DNA of 64,000 nucleotides from Larix kaempferi (Eukaryota > Streptophyta > Pinopsida > Pinales > Pinaceae): contig BSBM01000436.1 of NCBI GenBank assembly GCA_027924585.1, positions 9,191,001 through 9,255,000 on the forward strand. Direction: 5' to 3'. Made by a program: the position numbers and the translations under genes. The notes beneath the pieces are model-generated. The model saw nothing but the letters and a program-made list of their open reading frames with translations, ran no database searches and had not been told where the DNA came from. Position 1 is the first letter of the stretch, and every line of letters starts with the position of its first letter. Of this stretch, positions 12,230 to 24,290 are shown one piece after another.

Positions 12230-13420
12230 ATGATATTGAGTGTTGGATATGTTTGCTCTTCATGTGAAAGACATGGTTCTTTGAAAGAGCAATATTGAAT
12301 TATTATCACAAAATATCAATGTAGGATTTTCTTTCCCGTGCAATAAGTTGAACAGAACTCCTTTCATCCAAATGACTTGACAAGTTGTTAATGTTACACC
12401 CACATATTCTTCTTTAGGTTACCAAAATTGTAACTATGGGATGCTTCTTTGGTTCCCATGACAAAGTAACCATACCAAAATTAAAAGCATATTACCTCAT
12501 GTGCTTTTCCTATCGTCAACACTGCTTGTAAAATTACTATCTGTGAAACCATTCAATTATGGAATACAAAATTCAATGTTATGATGTACTTGCAATGTAT
12601 CTTAAAATTATTTTTACCAAATTTCCAATGAGTACGTCTCGGAGACTCCATAAACCCCATAAAAATTTATATTAAACTCACAACAAACATATTATGGCCT
12701 AATTGTTATTACGTACATCAAAATTCCAACTAATTTCTTGAATTTTGTTGGATCTACAAAAGATACATCATCCTCTTTGCTTAGCTTAGTACCTATTGCT
12801 ACAAGTGTTGACATTGGATTTCAATTCAACATTCTAAATCTCCTTAACACATCTTTATCTTACTTTGATTCTCATATAAAAATTTCATTTTTTTATTGTT
12901 TTAACTTCAATAGGAAGGAAGTACTTCATCACACTCTGTCATTTCAAATTCATTTTTCATGGCTATTCTAAATTTTTCCAACATCAAATTACTTTAAAAA
13001 TTGAATCATTGACATAATAATTTTACCTTGCTTAGATGTTTTAGTGTACAAAGCGAGGTCACTTTTTCTTCTATTAAACCCATTGTTATTCGAATAGTTG
13101 TCTATCTTGATATATCAAGCTCTAGGACTTTGTTTCAAGCTATATAAGACATTCATTGGCCTTATAGACCTTCTTTTCATGTCCTTTTTATCTCATAACC
13201 ATTTTCTTTTCTTAGGGTTAAAACCTCCAAAGTGCAAGTTTCCAAACATCAAGTGCCAATCCATGTTTGATCAACCAACCCTTAGGTTATATGCATTCAT
13301 TGAGTTTTGAATTTCAACTCGTCATCCTGAGTTGAAACATTATGTTCTTAGTGCATTTCAGACCTAGAACTAAGTACACATCATCAATATGTTTCTGTCT
13401 ATCTCCATTTTTGGCAAACA
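12230..13420 (-). pseudogene. Ty1/copia remnant G1: protease region, pre-integrase, RT tail and RNase H
   Basis: Reading the minus strand from 13420: a copia protease-downstream motif (KNGDRQKHIDDVYLV), a GAG pre-integrase motif (WHLMFGNLHFGGF, about 13240-13280), then directly an RT segment (NVLYSLKQSPRA near 13140-13170). The connection (TKLSKEDDVSFVDPTKFKKL near 12750-12810) and RNase H (CDNNSILLFQRTMSFT near 12260-12310) follow. The integrase core and the RT active-site region between these blocks are missing, so a large internal deletion has occurred. Many stops and frame changes are present. The left side abuts the satellite. Confidence 0.75.
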
Positions 13421-15749
13421 TAATCACCCATTAAGGTCCAACAAACACATTTTTTCAATAATACGTATAAAATTGCATTCACCAATGAACCAATCACATG
13501 CACCATTTAACCAAGTAAAATTCATGACATATAACATCAAAATGCACCCATGTAAGTAAGAAACCATAAAACACTTTTTCGGATACACCAAGTGAAAGCT
13601 GTAATTTAGTATTGGAAATTTGTTCACAAACTACATTTTTTATACAAAATGGAGCATTGTTCCAAATAGTGGATGCTCATGCCCAAAAATGGGATAAGGG
13701 AATCTCATGGCCTATACTACACAAGTATCCATCTCCTACCCAAAATTCCACATCATGGCTAATGTATAATGGGTGGAAGAAGCATATGGAGGTGATACAG
13801 GAATGCCGATCACAGAATCAGACTTCCACAATCAGTTGACTCGACATGAACTATGGAAAAACAGAACTATGTAGAATTTACGCAAGAATGTGTGCAAATA
13901 CACTTCATTAGAATAAAAAAGTCATGTAAATAATAAACATAGAAACATAATGAATTTCACATGATACATCAAATATATAATTAAATTTGAAACAAGTTAC
14001 TTGCATGGTAGGTGATATATCTCAAACACAGGTGGAGACCTGTGCTCAATATCCTCCACATGCACATGTGGAAACACGAAAGTATTATATATTGATTTCT
14101 CGTATAAAATATGAAATTGCAAGTAACTCATTTTTTAAATCCTATAACCATACAATATTTTATATACCTGTATGTGAGGTGTTGCAATACTTTCTGCTAC
14201 CACCATGCGTAGAATCAAGCGTTATGGAGCAGTAATGTCCTCCCACCTTGATTCAGTTGTTTCATCTAGAAACAAATACACATGTCAAAAGCATTAATTC
14301 CACATTCAATACACCAATAAATGTTAATCTAACAATTGTAAAATGTACATTTAAATGTGCAATCACCATTTACAAATAATGTACTAACCTTAGACATAAA
14401 AGTATCTCGTGTTGGATCATCCATAGGTCCATGAAAGGTATGTCTGCAATGAGTACAACCGATGGGGTAATCTCGGGTGTCAACCGGATCCTTTGTCTCA
14501 CTAGTTGTGTTGGATGATCCATGACCAATGGGGCCTGAAGGAACTACACCTAATGGCTCTACATGCTGCTATGATCTGTCATTCCTAATGATGCCACAAA
14601 ACATGTTGTGCTGTAATACAATATGAGTAAGCTGTGAATATGGTAGTAGCAGTATCATCTAGGAGGGTCCCAGTAACCGATGGCGTTTGTTGGAGGGGGG
14701 TTAGGAGTATGCCTACGTGAAGGTGTCCCTCTCAATGGGTTATGCCTAGCAGTGGTTCGATCCTGGGCGGATCCAATACCAATCCCATGAAACTCACTAA
14801 TGTCGAAGTAGTTTACATGTAGGCTCAACACAAAATCCACATATAGTTTTTGAAGGAAATAGAGTGGGACCTCCCTATTGTTGCAAGGAGGTTTCTCAAA
14901 AACCATGAACCATCGACTCAACCAGTTTTGTCTCCATGGCTCATTAGTGCACCAATACATGCAAGGCACCTTTTGCGTGGATCAAGGGGTAGGGTAGTCC
15001 TTTGGGGTCAAGGAAAAAACTAACTAGAGTTTGTTTTGAGATGTTCAAATCATAATCACTAAATAATAAGGGGATGGGGCCTTAATTCAATCATAATAGA
15101 GATATGGCTTGATGGTTCAAAAGGTTCTACGACCATAAAATTTCTCCATTGGTAAAAAAAAAGAGGTCTCCGAAAATGTCAGTTTCAACAACCAAATTTT
15201 GACAAGCCAAAGAGTATTAAGTACCAAAGATAAATATATGTCCCAACAATAGAATAAAGGGGACAATAAAATTCTAATTTTTTTCCTTTGAAACAACATG
15301 CTTTCATGGAGGATTATTTGAGGTAGAGTCTCTACAATTGACATTGTAGCTTCAAATTCTATATTAAAATAATCTTTTTGATGTAAAAAGTAAATTTAGA
15401 GAACATTAAGACTTCATGTGATAAAAAAACATGAAGATCTCAACCACTAGATATTAATTTTATTCAGTTTCTTCATCAGTACTTAAAAGTTTGTAAAACC
15501 TTCCTTTCTATATTATCCATTGGAAAAAATTGTGATTTAATTTTTGGGAGGAATATGAGGGATATGGATTCATGAAAATTAGAACACTAAGTCTCCAATC
15601 AAGAATATGCTATCATTTACCAAAACTTGCCATCTTTGTTATGCCATGGCATTAAAAAAACAATTTTTCATTGAAGCACATTGGATTTTTGGAATTTGAG
15701 GCTTTCCAAAGATTGCTACAAAGAGAGTCTTAGGATTGTATTAAATATC
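13421..15749. other. Unassigned AT-rich segment between two copia remnants
   Basis: No known domain recognised. It includes the coding-like patch described at 14390-14969. The rest is AT-rich sequence with only short, unsupported ORFs on both strands. Confidence 0.4.
14390..14969 (-). pseudogene. Unrecognised coding-like sequence
   Basis: An uninterrupted 104-codon frame (14969-14655) encodes an aromatic- and basic-rich peptide containing WRQNWLSRWFMVFEKPP and a proline-rich tail with GTPSRRHTPNPPP. A second minus-strand stretch (14580-14390) reads coherently and contains CTHCRHTFHG, a Cys-x2-Cys-x4-His pattern like part of a zinc finger. It might be a decayed DNA-transposon or retroelement protein, but I do not recognise the family and assign no function. 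Confidence 0.3.
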
Positions 15750-17390
15750 TCATGTGGAGTTTTTTCAACCAATTATGACGTGGGTGATTTATGTACCAAG
15801 TAACATGCAATATCCACTACCAGAATTCTTGTCTTCGCATGCTCCTTTCCTTTCCCATAACCGTCCTATTAATTCTTTCAGCAAATCCATTCGATTCAAG
15901 TGTGTAGGGGGTAGTCACCTGCCTCACTATTATATACTTCTTACAGAATACTCAAATGCATTCATGTAGAATTCCCCACCATTATCTGTCCTCAAAAATT
16001 TTATTTTATTTTTTGTCTAATTCTCTACAACAACCTTAAATACTTTAAATTTAGCAAATAAAAATTTTATTTTGAGGGAAATAAATCCATTTTTTCCTTG
16101 AAATATAAATTATAAATGAAGCATAACACACATATCTACCTAATGGTAGAATAGGAACAGTTCCAAACACATCACCATGTATGAAATCTAAAAGTCCCTT
16201 TTCTCTTGTAGCATAAGATACAAATAACACCCCATTCTATTTTCCATATATGCAATGTTCACAGTTCAAATAAATTGAAATCTACTATGAAATCAAACAT
16301 GCCTTCAACCATACCTTTACATCTTAATGCTCGCAGGCCCTTCTCTCCAATATGCCCCAATATTGATGACATAGCATTTTATTTCCTCTAGAGATAGTGG
16401 GTGTTTTGTCTTCTTTATATCCTCCCTCGAGCACAATAGAACTGTTACACCCATCGGTGATTGTTCTTCCAAACAGTTTGTACATTGATCCTCGAACCAT
16501 TTTTCATGTTTCTTTTGAAACAATAGCTTTTATTCCTACCTCACCCATCTTTATGATGGATATCAAGTTTCTGTCTATATCTAGAATGTGTAAACTATAG
16601 GGAGAGTTCTAATCCTTCATGAATCCTTCCATATTGAACTACAACTTAAATCTTTCACGTCTAATGAATCATCTCCTAAGAAAATATATCCTCCATTTTA
16701 ATTTTCATATTCATACAACTACTTCATATGAGGAGTGAAATGAAAAGATTCACTTGACTCAATCATCCATACAATCAAGGTATGAGCATGTGCCTATATA
16801 GGCTAGGTGGATGTCCCCTCCTTCTTCAGAGGAGGTTTTCACCTATGTTGCAGGGATATCATCAGATCCATTCATTTTTCAATATTTTTAGATCTGTAAT
16901 TCTTCTTATTGTGCCCAAATCTACCGCATTTCCAAAATTGTCTCAAATATTTTCCTGGGGATTTAGATCTATCATTAGATTTAGATCTCCCTCCTGAAGA
17001 CTTACTTTAATTTCTCTACTAGGGACAACCTCTCACAAACAAGGCATATATGCTATGACTATCCATGGTTATCAACCTCCTTTCTTATGATAGCAGGGAT
17101 GTGACTACTTTCTCAAAATTTAATGTGACTTCACTAGTAGTACCTATTGCTACAATCCAATTATCCCAAGAATATGGAAACGAATGTAATAAAGTAATGA
17201 TTTTATCTTCTTCATCCATTGTAATTCCAATAGAGGTGATTTTTCTTACATGACTATTGTAGACATTTAGATGATATATCACCGTGTTTTTATCATCCAT
17301 CATGAGGTGATACAACTTATTTAGAAGAAATAACTTGTTTACTAGGTACTTTGATTGATACAAACTTCCTATCTTATTCCATAGTTTCAA
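15750..17390 (-). pseudogene. Ty1/copia remnant G2: gag to integrase
   Basis: Gag (UBN2-type) is the best preserved part, 17390-17085, 101 codons, with LYQSKYLVNKLFLLNKLYH and SFPYSWDNWIVAIG. A degenerate zinc knuckle (WKCGRFGHNKKNY, first and last Cys replaced) lies near 16890-16940. The protease/pre-integrase region near 16310-16780 is broken. An integrase remnant near 15960-16000 shows a copia-type DNGGEF-like motif. Going left the sequence decays, and the RT half is absent. The element's primer-binding site follows on the right at 17701-17711. Confidence 0.7.
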
Positions 17391-17700
17391 TGTATTACTT
17401 TTTGCCCTTATCTCTAGCTTATCTTAGTTTTCACTCATTGATCTAGTGAGTTATGTTCCTTGATTGACAACAAACCATTGTTCCTCATCTACAAAAAGAT
17501 ATTCCATTTTGAGCATCCATAACTCAATTTTTTTATCATTAAATTTTTCAATCTCGATTCTCAAACTACTCATTATTTTCTTTCAATGAATGAATCACTA
17601 TTGCATAGATCCCACTAGACATAGGTTTATCATAAATCTAAATATATTAGTGGTGTTGTCCCTCATCAACAAAGGATTCCTCTTGAAGTCAATAATCAAA

Positions 17701-17711
17701 GTCTGATACCA
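17701..17711 (-). other. Primer-binding site of copia remnant G2
   Basis: TGGTATCAGAC on the minus strand matches the 3' end of plant initiator tRNA-Met, the usual primer of copia elements, and lies about 300 bp upstream of the gag frame. The 5' LTR that should follow on the right is not there: the polypyrimidine tract begins immediately. Confidence 0.7.
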
Positions 17712-18804
17712 CTCCCTTCTCCTCCTCCTCCTCCATCCCTTCCTCCTCCCTTCTCCTCCTTCTCCTCCTCCCTTCTCCTCCTTCTCCTCCTCCTCTTCCT
17801 CCATCCCCTCATCCTCCCTTATCCTCCTGATCCTCCCCCTACATCCACTCCTGCTCCCCCCTCCCCCCCCTCCTCCTCCTCCACGCCACCCTCCTACTTA
17901 TCCTCCCCTCTTCCTCATCTTCCCCCTACACTATCCTACCTCCCCCTCTCCTCACTTCTTCTCCTCCTCAACCCTCCTCCTCATCCTCCATGCCCCATAT
18001 TCTACCTCCTCCTCCTCCTCTCCCACCTCCCTCATCCTCCTTTCCTCCTCCCTCCTCCTCCCCCCTCCTCCTCCCTCCCTTACCCTCCTCCTCCTCCTCC
18101 TTCTCCCCCCCCCTCCCCCCTCCCCCCCTCTTCCTCCTCCTCCCTCCTCATCCTCCTACTCCTTCCCCCCTCTCCTCTCTCCTCCTCATCCTCGCCCGCC
18201 GCCCTTCTCCTCTCTCCTTATCCTCCTCTCCTCCCTCCTTCTCCTCACCCACATCCCTTCTCCTCCCTCCTCCTCCTCCTCCTTGTATCCTCCCTCCTCC
18301 TCATCCTCACCCACCTCCTTTCTACTCATCCTACTCCCCCCCTATATTATCCTCATACTCCTACTCCATCCTCTTCCTTCCTCCTCCTTCTAGTTCTACT
18401 CCTTCTCCCCCTCCCCCTCGTATCTCTTCTCCTCCCTCCTCTTCCTTCTTCCTCCTTCTACTTACAAACCTCTTACTAGTCCTCCCCTTCCATACTCTGC
18501 CTACTCCTACTCATCCTCTTCCTCTACCCCCTCCCCAAACTCATCCTTTTCCTCCTACTCCTACTCCTCCCCCCATCCTCATTTCCCCCCCCTCCCCTTC
18601 CTCCTCCCCCACCCCTCCTCCTCCTCCTCCTCCTCCTCCACGTCCTTCGACTACCTCCCCTCCTGCCTTGCCTCCCCATCCACCTACACCTCCTTATCCT
18701 CCTCCTCCTCATACTCCCCCTCCTCCTTCTCTTTCTACTTCTACTCATTCTCCTACTTCTACGACTTCCACTCCTTCTACTTCTACTTCTACTCCTCCTC
18801 GCCC
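17712..18804. repeat. 1.1-kb polypyrimidine tract, mainly CCT/TCC repeats
   Basis: Nearly all bases on the + strand are C or T across about 1,090 bp, mostly imperfect CTC/CCT triplets with short C runs (for example 'cccccccc' near 17866). Purines appear almost only as isolated A or G. Long frames exist on both strands (a 291-codon Pro/Ser-rich one and a 145-codon Arg-rich one) but are what any stop-poor simple repeat would give. Such homopurine-homopyrimidine DNA can form triplex structures. The tract lies exactly between a copia primer-binding site and a gypsy LTR end. Confidence 0.95.
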
Positions 18805-19454
18805 TGGTATGAAAATATTTCAGGGTCTTTTTAACCATGAAATTGCATGTGACATTTGTATGTAAATTCTCATAAAAATGGCCTTTAAAGATGAATTTTA
18901 AATGTTTTAAAATAAACACATAAGCAAAGAAATAGATATGCAAACCAGAAATTGTAGACAATAGATGATAACAGAATTCACCCTTCTTGGGCTACATCTT
19001 CGGGCCACATCCAGTGAGAAGGCCGATCTTATTAATCATTCAAAGCTTACATAAATGAGTTTTTGGAAACACCTATGAGTTATGTTAGTCAAACACATAA
19101 ATAGAATGCACCACTGCATTCCTCTTGAAATCCTGAGCAAAATGAGTATAAACTCGACCATGTTTTCCCAAGGCCTCCTCTAGCACGCAAATCAAGAAAA
19201 ATATGCCCTACAACTATATGGACTCTATTGATTTTCCTCCTTGGGAATCATGCCAATTAATGGTTGTACTTGCCTCGGCATTTGTACCCATAATTCACCT
19301 CAAACTCTGCAAAAACATGCTATGTGTACCTTTGAATCATGGCTCTGAAAGGAGTTTTTAAAGGGTTTTTGGGTGCGAGTTTGGAGGGTCACGCGCCCTT
19401 TTTGTGCCCTGATCTCCGCCTTCAATTCATAAGTAAAAACCACCACATTCCACC

Positions 19455-19860
19455 CGAGAAATGGGATTTGGCCCAGTGGTAAAGCTCTGTGCCTTTGGGG
19501 GAGAGGTCCCGGGGTCAAACCCGCAGACCTCTCCTCTTCGAATGTGAACTTGTTATATTTGTTTGGCGGCAGTTTAACGTGGTAGCATTGTATTGTTGGA
19601 CCGTTGGAACTTTCTTGTTGGACCGTTGGCACCACCAATTGGCATATGACTTGGCGCTTGTTTCGTTGATTTAATTCGTGACCTGGCTTATGACTTGTAT
19701 CTGTGTTGTTGGATCAACCGTTCTACGTTTATTGGTTTCTTACATCCACAAGGCCTTCATGTTGGCCATGAGGTCGAGGGCCTAGCCCTCGATCCTTCCC
19801 TTTTTCCCAATGAAAACTTCTTCAACTGTAAATAAAAGTTAACACCTTAGAGTGTTAATA
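19455..19860 (+). mobile_element. tRNA-derived SINE-like element, first copy
   Basis: An A-box-like TGGCCCAGTGG at 19469-19479 is followed about 35 bp later by a B-box-like GGGGTCAAACCC at 19511-19522, with 'gagaggtcccgggg' leading in. This arrangement matches the head of plant Au-type SINEs and is not a tRNA, since no acceptor stem or anticodon arm folds are visible. The 3' limit is uncertain; the body runs into T- and A-rich sequence before 19860. It sits in the LTR region of C. Confidence 0.5.
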
Positions 19861-19871
19861 AAAGACCACGG

Positions 19872-19960
19872 GAAATATGGCTAGGTGGGAATTGTGGGGT
19901 CATTCGTGGTCCTGTATTTCATGGGTTCGATCCCCAAAGACTCCACTATTTTTCAGTAAA
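19872..19960 (+). mobile_element. Second tRNA-like SINE head
   Basis: TGGCTAGGTGG (A-box-like, 19878-19888) and an exact B-box consensus GGTTCGATCC (19924-19933) are separated by about 35 bp, the spacing of internal RNA polymerase III promoters. It begins right after the first SINE-like unit. The body and 3' end are not delimited. Confidence 0.45.
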
Positions 19961-19990
19961 TGGTGCAACTACATGGCCAATAGGGTTGCC

Positions 19991-20102
19991 ACATGGCAGA
20001 CCTTGATTGGTCCAAATCACATGCCATGTCACCAAATATGTCCACGTGGCACCCTGTGGTGCTGCAATGTGGATTCAACATTGACCTGTCCATGCCACGT
20101 GG
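19991..20102. repeat. Nested inverted repeats around CAYGTGG motifs
   Basis: ACATGGCA 19991-19998 pairs with TGCCATGT 20022-20029, with GACC/GGTC nested inside. CCACGTGGCA 20042-20051 pairs perfectly with TGCCACGTGG 20093-20102. The second pair contains two copies of the G-box core CACGTG. The two pairs share the same core but differ at one position that has changed in both arms. Confidence 0.7.
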
Positions 20103-20399
20103 AACCCTCTGGGTGTGCCATGTGGACCCTTTTTTTTGCCCTTTTACATTAGTTTTACCCTTTTTGCTGAATGTTCAAAACTCAATAACTTTTTCATCCA
20201 GAGGCCATTTCACACGAAACGAACGTTTCCATAAATATCTTGACAATATTTACGCATCTGTAATCTTATTTACATCTTTTGAATACTTTCATTTTGATTG
20301 AACTCTAAGATCCTCTTGGATGAAACCTTCCCACTGGGAATATTTTGGGTCATCAAAATCATGAGATCATTCAGAAAATAGGTGATGGTATAGGTCCCT

Positions 20400-22491
20400 C
20401 ACTCTTCCAGTCTCTAGCAACCATTCTTTGCTTGGATGCATTCCTTTGAGTCCCACACGAAGAAATTGCATGTCTCCTCTTCATGAATATCTGACCTTCT
20501 TACCAAGTATAACATATTCCTGAATTTCATTGAGATATTCAGGAGAAAACTCATCTACAGAAGGTACTTGAACCTGTTTATCTTGGTCCACAATCATAGG
20601 AGTCTCATACAGTTTCAAGTTTTCCACATTAACAAAGGAATACATTTGCATATAAGGAGGCAATTCTAACCGAAAAGCATTATTACCAACTTGATACAAA
20701 ATTGTAAAAGGTCCATACTTGATTCGTTTCAAATTTCTAGCTTCATCTTGGAGTCGGTCTTTGTTGATATGAATCCATACTCGATCACCAATTTGGAAAT
20801 GATGATCCAACAGATGTTTGTCATTTATTTCTTTATACTTGGCCTAACTTGATTCCAACTACTCTTGTGCTACTTGATGTATTAACTGGATCTGGTGAAT
20901 AAACTTCAAATCTTTATCCGCATCACTCTTGACCATATCCCACTGCATCTTTTCCATAAACAAAGTATAAGGTGTATTTTGGCAAATAACCAAAACATGT
21001 CTCAGAAGGAGACCTTTGTGTTGAGGAGTGCATAGATATGTTATAGGGATGTTGAAAATAGTGCAACTATTCATTCCATGGCTCGAGATGCTTGGCACAA
21101 TATGCTCGAAGAACATATACTACTGTCCGATTGACCACTTCAGTTTGTCCGTCAGTTTGTGGATGAAAATATGTACTTTTATTTAGCTTTGTGTCCATAA
21201 TTTCCCATAAATATGACCAAAATTTCCCAAGGAAGCGGGAATCTCGATCAAATATAATAGAAGTAGGTAGTCCAAAATGGACCTATACATGCTGAAAGAA
21301 TAAATGAGCAGTCATCTTAGTTGTGATCTGCTTTTTACAAGGCATTAGAATGCACATTTTATTGAATTTATCCACAACAACATATAAGTAATCATGTCCC
21401 TTTCTATTCATTGGTAACCCTCCTACAAAATCCATTGAAACACTTTCCCATGGACGAGAAGGAACATGAAGTGGAGTGTACAAGCCTAACTTTATGTTAC
21501 TTCGCATACTTGTTGCACACATAGCACATCCTTTTACATATTTGGACATAGTATCATTCATTCGATCCCAATAAGAAAAAATTGTAATTGTGCTACAGTT
21601 TTTCCTACACCAAAGTGTCCTAAAATAAGAGAAGTGTGAGCTTCTCTTATCACATGTACTCTTTCACTTTGTGGAATACAGATCTATCCAAGATGATACA
21701 AAAACTTGTCATGAATATGATAATTCAATTCTTCATTTTGAGAGCCATGTTTTAGTGATTCATATACTTCGTTGTAGTATTCATCATTAATGTATTGTTC
21801 AACATAACTTGAATTTACCAAAGGAATTTGTTGAATAACAATAGAAGCATTTGTCGGAGGTCTTGATAACATATCTGCAACTTTGTCCTGGATACCTTTC
21901 TTAAATTGAATGATCAAATGAAATTGTTGTAGAAAACCCATCCACCTGAAATGTCTTGATTGTTGTAGCTTAGTTTGATATTGAAGATATTGTAGTGGGT
22001 GATGATCATTATGTATAATTGTTTCCTTACCCATTAGGTAATGTTTCCACTTCTTCACACTTTGTACTAATGCATGCAATTCTTTATCATGGGTTGGATA
22101 GTTAATTATTGCTTTAGAGAAGGCTTCAGAACGATATCATATTGGTTTTTTAAGTTGCAATAAGACTGCCCCCATGGAATAACCATTAGCATCAGTCTCT
22201 ATCTCAAATGGTTGTTGTAGATCCGACAGTGCAAGTACTGGAGTTGTACTAATCTTTTCTTTCAGAGTGTTGAAGGCCTTATGTGCTTTTCCTTCCCACT
22301 GAAAGAATCTGTTTATTCCTGTCAAAGCATGTAATGGAGAAGCTATGAAGGAGAATTTATCAATAAAATTCCTCTAGTATTGGGCTTCTCCCAAAAATAT
22401 TCTAACCTAGCTTATATTATTTGTCTTGGGACAATTCACAATGACCTCAACTTTAGACGGATCAAGTCTTCGTTCACCACCCTCTACAATG
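20400..22491 (-). pseudogene. Element C: RNase H, integrase and chromodomain-like C-terminus
   Basis: Reading from 22491 down: RNase H start (FEIETDANGYSMGAVL near 22150-22200) and RNase H end (HNDHHPLQYL, then DKVADMLSRP near 21860-22020). Integrase follows with the zinc-finger cysteines CAMCATSM near 21500-21530 and core aspartates in SMDFVGGLP (about 21420-21450) and FDRDSRF (near 21230-21255), plus the glutamate in GQTEVVNRT (near 21125-21155). A GPF-like module (RIKYGPFTILYQVGNNAF) is at 20680-20740. After that ILGKKVRYS leads into chromodomain-like sequence broken by a TGA. Catalytic DDE residues survive but frames are interrupted several times. Confidence 0.85.
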
Positions 22492-23035
22492 TAACCTGTT
22501 GGTTGTGGAGCTTGGTATTCCAGTCTCATAGATTATGATTCAGCCGTGTTTGTACCCCAGGTTTGGTTATGATCCCGGCACGATCCCCAGGGAGTCCAGG
22601 GGCAACGCCCCCGAATTACGGGGGTTCGGGGGAAATGCCCTCGAGAAAAATGTTTGGGTTGTTTTTCCGATAGATTTCGGGCCCATGGTTTTGGGTATCC
22701 CGTGGTATTTTCCCATTGTATTTCCCCTATAAAAGAAAGACATTGTAATATGGCTAAGGATGATGTATTAGGTATTATTCATTGTAAAGATCTCTGATAT
22801 CGTGAAGAGAGACTGTGAGAGAGTGTGAAGAGGAAGTGCAGCGGCCGTGCTGCAGATTGTATCCCTTCACTTTGTTGGATGGTATAATAATAAGGACTGG
22901 AAATTTTAGTGTGGGCATAGCCCATCTTGGGTGAACCACGATATATTGGTGTCTCTCTTGTAATGTGTATGTGTGATTATATTTTCATTTCTGTTTATTG
23001 TTATTGCTCCGCGATCCTGTTTTTCTAACATAACC
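22492..23035 (+). mobile_element. Solo copia LTR inserted in element C, with target duplication
   Basis: An LTR of 534 bp (22497-23030), TGTTGGTTGTGG to TTTTTCTAACA, is flanked by a perfect 5-bp direct repeat TAACC (22492-22496 and 23031-23035). It is clearly the same family as the 5' LTR of copia element 1 (25621-26033): TATA region, 'gagagagtgtga', 'agcccatcttgggtgaacca' and the 3' end agree. No internal sequence remains, so it arose by LTR-LTR recombination. It splits the RT/RNase H of element C. Confidence 0.95.
22728..22735 (+). promoter_or_regulatory. TATA box in solo copia LTR
   Basis: TATAAAAG at the same LTR position as in copia element 1 (25730-25737), about 230 bp after the LTR start. 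Confidence 0.65.
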
Positions 23036-24290
23036 TAGATACACTAAAGATGTCTTACCAAATTCACATTTAGACATATTTAAGTACAATTTTTCCTTTA
23101 CAAGTACATCCAAAACTTGTTTGACATGCTTGACATGTTCTTCCCAAGTAAATGTTGCGGGTCCATTACAAATCCCAAAGGGCATTACCATCCATTCATA
23201 AAATCCCTGTTTAGTTTTGAAAGTAGTATTCCAAATATCATTGCCATGAATTCTAATTTGATGATAGCCATTTCTTAAGTATAACTTAGAGAAATAAGTT
23301 TCATTCTTAAGTTGATCCAAAATATCATCAATCCGGGAAGAGGATACCTGTTCTTAATTGTGATTATGTTTAGTGCCCTGTAATCAACACAAATACGCCA
23401 TGTGCCATCCTTCTTTGGAACCAAAACAATTGGTGAACCACATGGATAGGAGCTTGGTCGAATGTCCCCTCTTTCAAGCAATTCCTGAACCTGATTCTTT
23501 ATCTTTGTGTTTTCAATTACTAAATACCTATACATGCCAATGCTAGGAAGTGGTGCATCCTGTTGTAAGAGAATCTCATGTTGGATTTCTCTTTTGGGAG
23601 GTAATCCTTTAGGTTCTTGAAACAAGGCATCATAATCAATTACAAATTTAGTTTAAGTATTTCTTAAGTCTTGTATCACATCCTTTAAAAGATTCACTTT
23701 GATTGAAATCCTTTGCTTTAATAATCATAAGAACAAAATTCTTACTAGCATTTACTAGCCTCTTCATTTGACTTGCAGAAACTAATGAAAGATTATTTTT
23801 TATGCAATGTGTATGAAAAACATATTCAATGCCATATTTAGTGAAATGATACATGTTATATTCCCTGTAAAATATAGCCTTCATATCATAGAGATAAGGA
23901 ATTCCCAACACAATACCACATATATCCAATGGAACCACATCAAGATCTACTTCATCAACAAATCTAGAAGTAATAGAAAACCTAAGTCTACACTGTTTTG
24001 TCACTTGCAATTGCACATACCCATCCAAGTGGATATGGATTTGGGTGTAACTTAATTTCCAAATGAATTTTTTTAACTATCTCTTTTGAAATGAGATTGG
24101 CTTGTGATCCACTGTAAAAAATAGTATCTATTTTTGTATGCCTAAAGATTACGCTTATATGAAACAACTCAATTCTATTTCTTTCAGCAACAACAGACTC
24201 ATGCTTTGAATTATAAATGGAAGGATTTTTACCTTGAATGTCCATAGCAACAATCTTAGTCTCATCCCCTAAGTCATATCCCAAACCATG
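23036..24290 (-). pseudogene. Element C: protease and reverse transcriptase
   Basis: The protease remnant (24284-23650) contains IFYSGSQANLIS, where the catalytic Asp-Ser-Gly reads Tyr-Ser-Gly. The RT first half (23625-23275) has [20 protein letters not shown] and the next part (23320-23036) has [12 protein letters not shown] and [15 protein letters not shown]. The RT active-site strand with the YxDD motif is missing: PATFT runs straight into WEEHVKHV, a deletion of roughly 25 residues. The RT is then cut by the solo LTR. The enzyme is certainly dead. Confidence 0.85.

Larger units (their letters stand above)
18805..20330 (-). mobile_element. 3' LTR region of chromovirus-like element C
   Basis: 18805-18981 is repeated almost identically at 25441-25620 (shared blocks 'gaaaatatttcag', 'tggcctttaaagatgaat', 'aaataaacacataagcaaag'), flanking a minus-strand gypsy pol. 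These are the matching U5 ends of its two LTRs. The minus-strand LTR ends in CATACCA at 18805. The other LTR end and the polypurine tract could not be located; 20330 is only where pol-like sequence begins. SINE-like insertions described separately lie within. Confidence 0.55.

Noticed and set aside
17990-18961. Long Pro/Ser-rich (+) and Arg-rich (-) ORFs
   Set aside because: They are translations of the polypyrimidine tract, which lacks stops by composition; no domain and no conserved start.
19456-19935. Functional tRNA genes
   Set aside because: A and B boxes are present but no acceptor or anticodon stem closes; better read as SINE heads.
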